Below are positions 7,888 through 16,167 of a DNA stretch of 64,000 bases, one piece after another. The stretch is from Opitutaceae bacterium. GTDB lineage: Bacteria; Verrucomicrobiota; Verrucomicrobiia; Opitutales; Opitutaceae. The notes beneath the pieces were generated by a model. It saw nothing but the letters and a program-made list of their open reading frames with translations. It was not told the DNA's origin and did no database searches. Positions within the stretch are counted from its first letter, which is position 1. Each line of letters opens with the position of its first letter. Both the position numbers and the translations under genes were made by a program. Location of the stretch: contig JAWLBB010000001.1 in the NCBI GenBank assembly GCA_041395105.1, forward strand, positions 496,001 through 560,000, written 5' to 3'.

Positions 7888-10857
7888 TCAATCGACGGCA
7901 TACACCTCGACCAGTCCGACCCCGGTTCCGCCGTCGGCTCCCGCCATCCGGGCGGTGTAGACGCCGGGCTCAAGCCAGACGAGGAGAGCCGAATCCCAAC
8001 TCCCCTTATCGAGGGCGAAGGCACCGACGGAGGAACCGGCGGTCGCGAGTGCGTCGGGGTCCGGCGCCAGTGACCAGTCGTCATTCCGGGCAACCGTTTC
8101 CTCGGTCTGGTCGGGCAGTTTCTTCAAGAGAGTGAGCTCTGGGTCCACCAGAGTCCCGGGCACCCCGAATGCGGCCAGGCCCGGACCGACCCCCCGGATC
8201 AGGACCTGTTTGGGGGCATCGCCCGTCACGACAAATCCGGCGATCAATACCCGGGCGCCGGTGCCGACTTCCCCCCGGGTGGAGATATTGGTGACGTCGC
8301 TCAGCGGGAGGGCTGCGGAGGTTCCGTCGGCGTCGTAGACCTCGACGAGGGAAACCCCGGTCAGGTTGTCCCTGCCGGAGACCTTGGCGGTATAGGCGCC
8401 CGGACCTAGATTGACGTGAATGACGGCATCGCGGGCGCCGGAAGGCAGTTGAAACGCGCCGACCCGGGTCGACGTCTCACGGATCGTCTCCGGGTCCTGG
8501 CCGTCTTCCCAGGCTTCGTTCCGGCTGACCGTTACTTCGCCCTGAGGAGTCCGCTTGATGAGCTCCACTACCGGATCAGCCAGGGCATTGCCGACGCCGA
8601 AATCGCCGAGGGTCGGGCCAACCGCCCGCAGCAGGATTTCCTTGGGTTCGGTTCCGGCCAGGACAAAACCCGCAATCATGATCTTGGCATTGGTCAGGAC
8701 CTGGCCCCGGGTGGAGATATTGCTGAGGCGGTCGCCGTCGTAGGGAGGGGGTTTGACCGCAAGAAGCGTCTGTCGGCTCGAAACGGTGCCGGACCCGTCG
8801 GTCACGTCGACCCAATAGATCCCGGCGTCGCCCTCCGATACAGCCGTAATCTCGAGCAGAGGGTCGTCTTCACCGACCGGGGTGCCGTCATGAAACCACT
8901 GATAGGTCGCATCCGGATCATGGGCCTCGACGTTGAACCGGGCGGTTCCGCCGGGTTCCGCCCGTTGGCTCTGTGGTTGCCTTGAGATGGGAGGAGGGGA
9001 GGACTGCGGCGGGGTGTCGAGGCGGACCTTGATCCCGCCGGCGCCGGGGGCGAAATCGATCTCGAGTTCGGAGGTGAAGCCGTCGTGTTCAACGGTGACA
9101 CGGTGGCGCCCGAAAAAGGTGCGACCGGTGAAGAGGCCGTTGCTGTTGGAGGTTCCCGCGAGATTGGTCCACCATTGGTTGAAAACGAGATCCCGATAGA
9201 CGGCGGCAAAGGGTTTCTCCGTCCAGTCCAGGTTGAACATGGCGGAACCGGGGCGCCAATGCCGTCCTTCCCAGAACCCCCAGAACTGCAGGCCTTCCAT
9301 CTGCGGGTGGCTGAAGACCAGGGTCATGAAATCCCGGGTATAGTCGGTCTGGTATTCGCGGTCTTCCGTGCCGATGTCGAACTCGGTGATCTTGAATTTG
9401 AGTTCGGGAAAGGCGGTCGAGTAGCGCTGAAGTACTTCCCAGAGTTTGGTGGGCTCGGTCGGAGCGTCGCCGAAGTGACCCTGGAATCCGATGCCGGTGA
9501 TCGGTGCCCCGTTGTCCACCAGGTACTGAACGACATCTTCCAGGCGCTGCTGGTGGGCGGTGTCGCGGCCGCGTGAGCTGAGAATGGAGTAGTCGTTGAT
9601 ATAGAGGTCGGCCTCCGGCAGATTCATCCGTGCCTGTTCGAACCAGTCGACCATCACGTGGTCCCCGTAGAAATCCATCAGGATCCGGTTGTCGTAGGGT
9701 TCGTTGAGCACGTCCCATTCCTGGACGAAATCCCTGGTGGCCTGGGTGATGTCATCGATGTGGTCGAGGACACGTTGGGGCACGGATGGGTCACGGGAGG
9801 GAAGCAGGTCCTTGATGCTGTTGGGCAGATTGTTCTCGCCGGGCCAGACGAGAACATGTCCCCGGACAAACAGATCGTTCTCCTGGATCCACCGCAATGC
9901 CTGAAGGGTCTGTGCCTGGTTGAAGGAGGATCCCCAGTCCCCTTCCCATGGCGGCCACTTCAGGTCGTTTTCCGTTCCGACCGAGTTGAAGTACTCGAGG
10001 ATTGTTTCACGGTAAATGTCGGCGTCGGACCCCGTTGCGGTCAGGAGTTCAGCCGTTACGGCGGTGCTGAAGCTGAACCTGTGCCGCAGCATGTCGACTG
10101 AGACCGCCGCGTCCGGAACAGGATTCCCGTCCGCGTCGATGACTTTGATCGTCAGGTCCCCCTTGCGGTATTGTTCGATCCTGGCAGCGGCCTCGGCCCG
10201 CCACGGCGCGTCTGCCTCCCGGCCCGGGTAGGTGATCGCCGTGCGGGGCATTTCGTTGAGGGTCCTGGTCTTGGCGTAGTTGAGCAATTCGATCCCGGCT
10301 ATCTCCATCGTCATGGTCTTGCCGGTCTGACCGAAGCCGAGGTTCAGGCTGAGAGTGCCGCTCGGGTAATCGTTGTTGAACGTGAATGGCAGGAAGATCT
10401 CGGTCCACTCCTCACCGGCCGAGATGGCTGTGCTCAGCGATTTCGAGTAGTTGAAGGAGGCATTTCCCTCGACGTAGACCTGCATGGTGACAAGCCCCGT
10501 CTCGTCATCAGAGCTGATCTTGCGGACGAAGGCATGGAAAAGGGCGACGTCATCTTTGGCCACGGCAGCGGTGGATCCCTGGGTCAGGGCGGAATCCCAG
10601 AAATTGGTCCCGGGGTGGGTCACCTCGATCCGCAGGGCGCGGGAAAAGGACTGGCCATCCACCTCGACCACGGACCGCGCGGCGATCGGTTGACCGCCGC
10701 TGCTGCCCGTCCGAAAGGACATGGCATCGACCGGGTCGGCGCTGCCGATGACAGAGATTCCGTTCTCCGGAACGGATTGAGCGATAAGGGCGGAGGCGAA
10801 TCCCGTGACGAGGAGAGCGGCAAATAAACTTCGCATTAGTGGCAGAAAGGGGCGCAT
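7888..10857 (-). CDS. Secreted multidomain GH10 endo-beta-1,4-xylanase
   Basis: The protein has 989 residues and a signal peptide; translation may start at M1 or at M8 (10836), which also gives a signal peptide. Residues about 33-195 are a CBM-like beta-sandwich. Residues about 222-570 are the GH10 barrel with 'VRGHVLVWPG', acid/base E386 in 'EWDVLNEP' and nucleophile E492 in 'FKITEFDIG'. Residues about 620-701 form an Ig-like domain ('ISRQPQSQRAEPGGTARF'). Residues about 711-842 and 856-988 are two copies of the domain opening 'LSNISTRG' / 'VTNISTRG'. It is probably the first gene of a minus-strand unit with the next xylanase (45 bp gap) and the GH5-like enzyme. The duplicated tail may serve secretion or surface retention; that is inference. 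Confidence 0.93.
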   Translation of the reverse strand: MRPFLPLMRSLFAALLVTGFASALIAQSVPENGISVIGSADPVDAMSFRTGSSGGQPIAARSVVEVDGQSFSRALRIEVTHPGTNFWDSALTQGSTAAVAKDDVALFHAFVRKISSDDETGLVTMQVYVEGNASFNYSKSLSTAISAGEEWTEIFLPFTFNNDYPSGTLSLNLGFGQTGKTMTMEIAGIELLNYAKTRTLNEMPRTAITYPGREADAPWRAEAAARIEQYRKGDLTIKVIDADGNPVPDAAVSVDMLRHRFSFSTAVTAELLTATGSDADIYRETILEYFNSVGTENDLKWPPWEGDWGSSFNQAQTLQALRWIQENDLFVRGHVLVWPGENNLPNSIKDLLPSRDPSVPQRVLDHIDDITQATRDFVQEWDVLNEPYDNRILMDFYGDHVMVDWFEQARMNLPEADLYINDYSILSSRGRDTAHQQRLEDVVQYLVDNGAPITGIGFQGHFGDAPTEPTKLWEVLQRYSTAFPELKFKITEFDIGTEDREYQTDYTRDFMTLVFSHPQMEGLQFWGFWEGRHWRPGSAMFNLDWTEKPFAAVYRDLVFNQWWTNLAGTSNSNGLFTGRTFFGRHRVTVEHDGFTSELEIDFAPGAGGIKVRLDTPPQSSPPPISRQPQSQRAEPGGTARFNVEAHDPDATYQWFHDGTPVGEDDPLLEITAVSEGDAGIYWVDVTDGSGTVSSRQTLLAVKPPPYDGDRLSNISTRGQVLTNAKIMIAGFVLAGTEPKEILLRAVGPTLGDFGVGNALADPVVELIKRTPQGEVTVSRNEAWEDGQDPETIRETSTRVGAFQLPSGARDAVIHVNLGPGAYTAKVSGRDNLTGVSLVEVYDADGTSAALPLSDVTNISTRGEVGTGARVLIAGFVVTGDAPKQVLIRGVGPGLAAFGVPGTLVDPELTLLKKLPDQTEETVARNDDWSLAPDPDALATAGSSVGAFALDKGSWDSALLVWLEPGVYTARMAGADGGTGVGLVEVYAVD

Positions 10858-11138
10858 GGCTAAGGAATCATGGAAGCTTATGGGCCGAAAGGCGGTTTCT
10901 CAAGTTATCGTACGTTCAAACGCAAGACTATCCATGGACGGCCGGAGCCGGGGTTCATTTGGCGGATGCTCTCCGGGAATGGTGGATCCCCGGGGATCGT
11001 TCCGCTGTGATTGTCCGGTAAACATCGACCGGTCGGGAGACATGGGATTGACGAGGTGGGATCGACGAAGCAGAAGGATCTCTGCCATCGCCTTCTGATG
11101 CCGCCCGTTCGACCCAACCCTCAAACCGCCCGCCGATC

Positions 11139-11609
11139 GTGACCACTTTCTTCGACGCCGCACTCAAGGTCGGAGAGGTCGTCAACGGGATCGAGGTATC
11201 GTTGCTCCTGACCTCGGTGAGTCCGGAGGATCCCGAGAGGGATTGGGTTCCCTGTTATCACTTTGCCATCACCCGGAGCAAGGATCTGGCGGAAGTGGGA
11301 CGGATCTCACTGCGGATTGGGAACACCGAATCGATCCGACTATATGCCGGTCATATCGGCTATTCCATTCACGAGGTGTATCGGGGACACAAGTATTCCG
11401 GCAAAGCGGCCCTGCTGCTCAGGGCCTTGGCCTTGAGGCACAATCTCGACCGGTTGTGGATCACGACCAACCCGGAGAACTGGCCCTCGCGAAAGATCTG
11501 CGAATGGATTGGGGCAACCTACGTGGATACCGTCGACGTTCCGCCGGATCACGAGATCCACAAGATGGGTGAGCTCCGCAAGTGCCGCTACCTCTGGAAG
11601 GTCGGTTGA
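11139..11609 (+). CDS. GNAT-family N-acetyltransferase
   Basis: This 156-residue protein starts at GTG 11139. It shows the GNAT order: strands around 'CYHFAITRSKDLAEVGRISLRIG', then 'YAGHIGYSIHEVYRGHKYSGKAALLL', the acetyl-CoA-binding turn with an RGHKYSGKA motif, and a C-terminal strand with 'NPENWPSRKICEWIGA'. GNAT enzymes move an acetyl group from acetyl-CoA to an amine. The acceptor cannot be predicted. It stands alone, divergent from the xylanase cluster across a 281-bp gene-free promoter region. Confidence 0.85.
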   Translation: MTTFFDAALKVGEVVNGIEVSLLLTSVSPEDPERDWVPCYHFAITRSKDLAEVGRISLRIGNTESIRLYAGHIGYSIHEVYRGHKYSGKAALLLRALALRHNLDRLWITTNPENWPSRKICEWIGATYVDTVDVPPDHEIHKMGELRKCRYLWKVG

Positions 11610-11715
11610 GGGAGCAGGCCGAGGCGAAGGTCTCGGGTGGCTTCCGGTGTTCGTGATACCGCATGAGGTTTGTTTTCTCCTGTTCAAAATCATATTGCCG
11701 GCCCCGCACCGATGG

Positions 11716-12483
11716 TCACCAGCAGGTGAATCCCCCGTCTATGACGAGGTCATGGCCGGTGATGAAGCTCGCCGCGGGCGACGCGAGAAAGACGACGGCT
11801 CCACAGATTTCCCGCGGCTCGGCCAGGCGTCCCATCGGGGTGTCCCGACGCCAGTCGTCATGATACTGCTTCACCGCCAGGGTCATCTCCGTCCCGGTAT
11901 ACCCGGGGCTGATCGAGTTGACCGTGATCTGCCGGGGCGCCCACTCGGTCGCGAGGGAGCGGGTCAGCTGGATGACGCCGGCCTTGGAGGCGTTGTAGGC
12001 GCACTGGGGCTGCGGGTGATTGACGATCTGCCCGGACATCGAGGCCGTATTGATGATCCGGCCCCCCGTGCCCTGGCTGAGCATGATGCGTCCGGCAGCG
12101 CGGGAACCATAGAAGACGGCATTGAGATTCACGCTCATGACCGCTGCCCATTGTTCATCGGTCATCTCTTCGGCGGGTGCGTGGTTGCAGATGCCGGCGT
12201 TGTTGAAAGCGATGTCCAGTCTCCCGAGGGTGCGGGCGACTTCGGCAAACGCCGTATTGACGGCCGCACTATCCGTCACGTCACAGGTGAGTGGGAGTGA
12301 GCGGCGCCCCAGTGCAAGAATCTCGTCCGCGGTCGATCCGGCGGTTTCAGCGTCCAGGTCAATGCAGGCGACGTCGGCGCCGGCCTGGGCGAGCGCGAGA
12401 GCGCAGGTGCGACCGATGCCGCGACCGGCTCCGGTCACCAGGGCGACTTTCCCGTCGAGTCGAAAGGTATCCAGAATGTTCAT
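11716..12483 (-). CDS. SDR-family NAD(P)-dependent oxidoreductase
   Basis: This 255-residue classical short-chain dehydrogenase has the cofactor motif T17-GAGRGIG24, the NNAG motif (94-97), and catalytic S150, Y163 and K167 (in YNASK). The C-terminal 'ASFITGHDLVIDGGFTCW' is typical of polyol/sorbose-type dehydrogenases. D41 after the second strand favours NAD(H) over NADP(H). It reversibly oxidises a secondary alcohol, probably on a sugar or polyol, judging from the nearby MDR dehydrogenase. A 199-bp gene-free gap separates it from the upstream SDR/MDR pair, so it may have its own promoter. Confidence 0.9.
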   Translation of the reverse strand: MNILDTFRLDGKVALVTGAGRGIGRTCALALAQAGADVACIDLDAETAGSTADEILALGRRSLPLTCDVTDSAAVNTAFAEVARTLGRLDIAFNNAGICNHAPAEEMTDEQWAAVMSVNLNAVFYGSRAAGRIMLSQGTGGRIINTASMSGQIVNHPQPQCAYNASKAGVIQLTRSLATEWAPRQITVNSISPGYTGTEMTLAVKQYHDDWRRDTPMGRLAEPREICGAVVFLASPAASFITGHDLVIDGGFTCW

Positions 12484-12682
12484 GTTGGAGGAAGGTTCCC
12501 CGGCACTCTATACGAATCCGGGCGAATCAGGAATCGAGAACTTGGGGTTCTTCGGATAATTCAACGATGACCGTCTCCGATCATCCAGGCTCTTTTCAAG
12601 AGGCTCACCTTTGTGTGCCCTTTTCTGAAGCCGCGTTGCTTTGCCGGCGCGTTGTCCTCAGGAGGCGCGAAACGGAACGGGA

Positions 12683-13417
12683 TCAGGTTGTTTTGGGAAA
12701 CCTTGGCCGCATCACAATCTGTTCAACCACGGCACGGGCAGGCAGGTTGAGGACGAGGGAAGCGCACTCGGCGAGGTCCTCTGGCTGGAGCATCTGCTCG
12801 CGGGCCTCGACGGGAGGTGGATGTGCGCGTTTGTCGAGGAGCGGGGTATTGATGTCGCCGGGGAAGATCGCGCAGGCGCGTATCCCGTGGACCTGCTCTT
12901 CCTGATTGATGGACTGGATGAGCGCCCCCTGTCCGAACTTGGAGGCGACGTAGGCGGTGCCGGCCTTGGGGTTGGCGGCCAGGCCGACGTCGGAGACGAT
13001 ATTGATGACGGTTCCGCTGCCTTGGCTGCGCATCCGGGGCAGGAACTCGCGAATGGTCAGAAAGCTGCCGTTCAGGTTGGTCCGGATGACGCGCTCAAAG
13101 TCGGCTGCCGAAAGAACCTCGAGCGAACGATTCGGGATGTTCTCGCCGGCGGCGTTGATCACGGCGTCGACCCTTTGGAAATCCCCCAGGATCTGTCCGG
13201 CCGCGATGGCCACGGAGGCGGCATCGCCGACATCACAGGTATAGGCACGAATCCGATTTGTGCTCTTGCGGCAGAGGCCGATGGTTTCACCGAGCCGGGT
13301 TTGGGTCCGGCCGATCAGGGCCAGGTCCCAGCCCTCGTCGGCAAGGCGGACTGCGATGGCGCGGCCGACCCCGCTTCCGGAGCCGGTGATGACGGCGGTT
13401 CTGGCTTGTTCAGGCAT
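12683..13417 (-). CDS. SDR-family oxidoreductase
   Basis: This 244-residue SDR has TGSGSGVG (11-18), NAAG (88-91), S142, Y156 and K160 (YVASK). The start is ATG 13417, which overlaps the last 8 bp of the upstream MDR gene, so the two are translationally coupled. A longer in-frame start would only add residues encoded inside the upstream gene. The C-terminus 'RAVVEQIVMRPRFP' is the short form seen in ketoacyl-reductase-like/sepiapterin-type SDRs. Function is presumably redox conversion of the same substrate class as its operon partner; the substrate is unknown. Confidence 0.9.
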   Translation of the reverse strand: MPEQARTAVITGSGSGVGRAIAVRLADEGWDLALIGRTQTRLGETIGLCRKSTNRIRAYTCDVGDAASVAIAAGQILGDFQRVDAVINAAGENIPNRSLEVLSAADFERVIRTNLNGSFLTIREFLPRMRSQGSGTVINIVSDVGLAANPKAGTAYVASKFGQGALIQSINQEEQVHGIRACAIFPGDINTPLLDKRAHPPPVEAREQMLQPEDLAECASLVLNLPARAVVEQIVMRPRFPKTT

Positions 13418-14447
13418 TGGGGGAAAGGATGACTTTGAGGTGACCGGGCTCGTGGCGGTAGAGACGGTCGAAAAAGCCGGGACCATCCTCAAGCCGGCCC
13501 CGGTCCGTGATCAGCGAGGCGACCGAGACGGTGCCTTCGGCGATCATCCTGACCGCTTCCGGGAACTCCCCGGCACAGGCGCAGGATCCGAAGAGGGTGA
13601 TTTCCCGGGTGACGACCTGCTGCAGCGGAAACTCGGTGGTGGCGGAGAGATTGCCGATCAGCCCGACCCGGCCTCCTTTGCGGACGGAGCCGATCGCCGT
13701 TCTGAGTGGGTTGGTGTGTCCGACCGCTTCGAAGGCACATTCGGCGCCCTTTCCGTCAGTGAGCGCAAGAATCGCCTCGACCGTTCCTCCGTCTGCGGGA
13801 TTGAGCACGTGGGAAGCCCCCAGAGATCGAGCCAGCTCGAGACGGTCACGATCGAGGTCCACGGCGATGACCCTGGAGCAACCGACCGCGCGGGCGACCT
13901 GAATCACCAACAGACCGATCATGCCTGCGCCGACCACCACGGCGGTGGATCCGGGCTTGGGGTCGACCAGACGAACGGCATGCAGGGAGACCGCAAGGGG
14001 CTCAGCAAAGGCCGCCTGCTCGAAGGGAAGATGGTCGGGGAGGGCGACCAGCACCGAGGCGGGCACGGTGACGAACCGGGCAAAGGCTCCCTCCTTGCGG
14101 AACTCGGGGCAGGAGACCCCCAGGACCTGCCGGCTTTCGCAGAGATTCGTATGCCCGCTCGTGCAGTAGGGGCAACGACCGCAGAAGAGCATCGAGTCCA
14201 TGGTCACGCGATCGCCGACGGCCCAACCGGTGGTTCCCTTTCCGAGGGCTGCGATGGTCCCCGCACATTCGTGCCCCATGATGATCGGGGGCAGGCGGCG
14301 ACCGGAATTGCCGTCGTAACCATGGATGTCGCTGCCGCAGATCCCGCAGGCGGCGACCTCAATCAGCACCTCGCCCGGACCGGGCACCGGCTCCGGGACT
14401 TCGGTGACGACGAGTTTCTTGTATTCGGTCAGGACAAGGGCTTTCAC
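13410..14447 (-). CDS. Zinc-dependent medium-chain alcohol/polyol dehydrogenase
   Basis: This 345-residue MDR enzyme starts at GTG 14447. The catalytic zinc ligands are visible (C37 in CGICGSD, H59-E60 in GHE). The structural zinc cysteines are C89, C92, C95 and C103. The NAD-binding turn is VVGAGMIG, followed by D197 at the end of the next strand, which suggests NAD preference. The family oxidises polyols such as sorbitol, galactitol phosphate or threonine. It is first of a two-gene unit overlapping an SDR by 8 bp, consistent with a short pathway interconverting a sugar alcohol and a keto-sugar. Confidence 0.92.
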   Translation of the reverse strand: MKALVLTEYKKLVVTEVPEPVPGPGEVLIEVAACGICGSDIHGYDGNSGRRLPPIIMGHECAGTIAALGKGTTGWAVGDRVTMDSMLFCGRCPYCTSGHTNLCESRQVLGVSCPEFRKEGAFARFVTVPASVLVALPDHLPFEQAAFAEPLAVSLHAVRLVDPKPGSTAVVVGAGMIGLLVIQVARAVGCSRVIAVDLDRDRLELARSLGASHVLNPADGGTVEAILALTDGKGAECAFEAVGHTNPLRTAIGSVRKGGRVGLIGNLSATTEFPLQQVVTREITLFGSCACAGEFPEAVRMIAEGTVSVASLITDRGRLEDGPGFFDRLYRHEPGHLKVILSPNA

Positions 14448-14626
14448 GGTTGAAAATGGTGACGGGAAGCCGGGGAAATGGGAAGAGTGGATGTGGTGTC
14501 ATGACTCATGAGCGGGAGTCCGGCCTGCAGGACACAGCGCCTTCTTCTCTACCTGGTGTCATCTTGCCGAAGAATCCGGATCTGATTCCTGACCGCCGAC
14601 CTCGGATCTCTTGCGGAATCTGTCCC

Positions 14627-14710
14627 TGCCCGGAGGGGGACTCGAACCCCCACGACCTTGCGGTCAGCGGATTTTAAGTCCGCTGCGTCTACCGATTCCG
14701 CCATCCGGGC
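14627..14710 (-). tRNA. tRNA-Leu (anticodon UAA)
   Basis: Read on the minus strand, the sequence folds as a class II tRNA. The acceptor arm is GCCCGGA/TCCGGGC with discriminator A, the anticodon stem-loop is GCGGACTTAAAATCCGC with TAA in the centre, a long variable arm (TGACCGCAAGGTCG) follows, and the T-loop is GTTCGAGTC. The length is 84 nt. CCA is not encoded and must be added post-transcriptionally. Confidence 0.97.
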
Positions 14711-14877
14711 TTTGTTGGTACGGGACCAGCGTTGATCATGCATGGATGATTTGCCGGGACAAGCGCACATCTGCGTGTCAGGCACCTCCTCAGTGTTTGC
14801 CATTGACCGCATCCCTGGGAGGTATTCGCTCTCGGGAATCATTGATTCCAACCTGAATACTGACGCTTTGACCGACC

Positions 14878-15465
14878 ATGTCTGAGGAGAAAATCGGATT
14901 GATGGGCGGCAGCTTCGACCCGGTTCACCTCGGGCACCTGATCGCGGCGCAGGACGCAATGGAGGCGGTCGGGCTCGATCGGGTTCTCTTCATCCCGGCG
15001 GCGCGGTCGCCGCTGAAGGATCGCTCTCCGGTGGCTTCCGACAAGGATCGGCTTGCCCTGCTCGAGCGGGCGCTGGAAGGCGAAAGTCGATTCGGACTTT
15101 CCACCCTGGAATACGACCGGGGAGGGATCAGTTTCACCATCGATACCGTTGAGGAGCTTCGAAGACTGCTTCCGGAAACTCGTTTCTACTGGATCATCGG
15201 AGCTGATCAGGCGGCCAGCCTGAAGGATTGGCATCGGGTTGATGACCTGGTGCGGCAGCTGGAATTCATCATCCTGGCCCGACCGGGGTTTGTCTGGGAT
15301 TCCGGCGGCATGCCCGAGGGCACCCGGTTTCACGCGGTCCAAGCCCACACGTTTTCGGTCAGCTCCAGTGAGGTCAGGGAAAGGATCCGGGAGGGGCGGT
15401 CCGTTCGATTTCTCCTGCCCGAAGGGGTTGCAACCTTGATCAAGAACCTCCATCTGTATCGCTGA
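14878..15465 (+). CDS. nadD: Nicotinate-nucleotide adenylyltransferase
   Basis: This 195-residue enzyme carries the nucleotidyltransferase signature GGSFDPVHLGHL at residues 10-21 and the C-terminal VSSSEVRERI motif. Together these mark NadD, which condenses nicotinate mononucleotide with ATP to give deamido-NAD in the cytoplasm. Its length matches the family. The ribosomal silencing factor gene follows 22 bp downstream, a common nadD-rsfS linkage across bacteria. Start is ATG 14878. Confidence 0.95.
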   Translation: MSEEKIGLMGGSFDPVHLGHLIAAQDAMEAVGLDRVLFIPAARSPLKDRSPVASDKDRLALLERALEGESRFGLSTLEYDRGGISFTIDTVEELRRLLPETRFYWIIGADQAASLKDWHRVDDLVRQLEFIILARPGFVWDSGGMPEGTRFHAVQAHTFSVSSSEVRERIREGRSVRFLLPEGVATLIKNLHLYR

Positions 15466-15487
15466 AAGATGAAGTCCGTCATGTATT

Positions 15488-16054
15488 ATGCCTCTTAAGA
15501 AGATCGAAATCGCTCCGGAAAAACGGAAACTGCTCAAGCTCTGCACAGACGTGCTTGACGACAGGAAAGCGGGGAACCTGCTGGTTCTGGATGTCCGGGA
15601 GAAATCGAGCATTACGGACTTCTTCATCATCGCGACAGCGACCTCGGATCCCCACATGCGGGCGATGCGCAACGAGCTCGACAAGGCGCTCAAGGAGGCG
15701 CGGGTCCAGGTGATTGGTGTCGACGCGGAAGCGGGCAGCGGATGGACGGTCATCGACGCGTTCGATGTGATGGTTCACCTCTTCACCGAGGAGACCCGCA
15801 ATCATTATCGTCTGGAGACGCTCTGGAAGGATGCGGCCCTCGTGGATCCGGCGGCCCTGGAACCGGTGGCGGTCAAGAAGACCGCGACGAAATCCCCAAG
15901 GAAGGCCCCGGTTAAGAAGGCTGCGGCCAATAGGAAAACAGCAGTGAAAAAGACTCCCGCAAAAAAGGCGGCCGTCGGTAAACCCGTGACCGCAAAGAAG
16001 ACTCCAGCGAGGAAAACAGCAGCCACGAAGAAGACGGCCGGAAAGAAGGCCTGA
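15488..16054 (+). CDS. rsfS: Ribosomal silencing factor RsfS with Lys/Ala-rich C-terminal tail
   Basis: Residues about 12-115 are the RsfS/Iojap domain ('VLDVREKSSITDFFIIATATS', 'EAGSGWTVIDAFDVMVHLFT', 'RNHYRLETLWKDA'). This domain binds ribosomal protein uL14 and blocks subunit joining in starvation. Ordinary RsfS proteins end near there. This one continues to residue 188 with a tail (130-188) of 59 residues containing 19 lysines, no acidic residue, and repeated KK-T-x-x-K/PAKK units like histone H1 or bacterial HC1-type proteins. The tail is unbroken and in frame, so it is genuine sequence. It may add RNA or DNA binding. Confidence 0.93.
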   Translation: MPLKKIEIAPEKRKLLKLCTDVLDDRKAGNLLVLDVREKSSITDFFIIATATSDPHMRAMRNELDKALKEARVQVIGVDAEAGSGWTVIDAFDVMVHLFTEETRNHYRLETLWKDAALVDPAALEPVAVKKTATKSPRKAPVKKAAANRKTAVKKTPAKKAAVGKPVTAKKTPARKTAATKKTAGKKA

Positions 16055-16167
16055 GGGTCAGATGTCGTTGCAGGAGGTCGGAGCGGCCAAGGCTCAGCCG
16101 CGGCCTTTTGAATGGGAGCTGACTTCGGACCGTCCGGGGGTCATCCGCGGCAGAACCGCGAATCACT

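Noticed and set aside
10858..11138. LacI-type operator in the xylanase promoter
   Set aside because: The only symmetric core, CGTACG, is not flanked by matching arms; no copy of the 475-492 palindrome is present.
13260..14453. Open frame antisense to the MDR dehydrogenase (about 397 codons)
   Set aside because: Composition is a mirror of the coding strand and it contains no recognisable domain; the minus-strand dehydrogenase has full zinc and NAD motifs.
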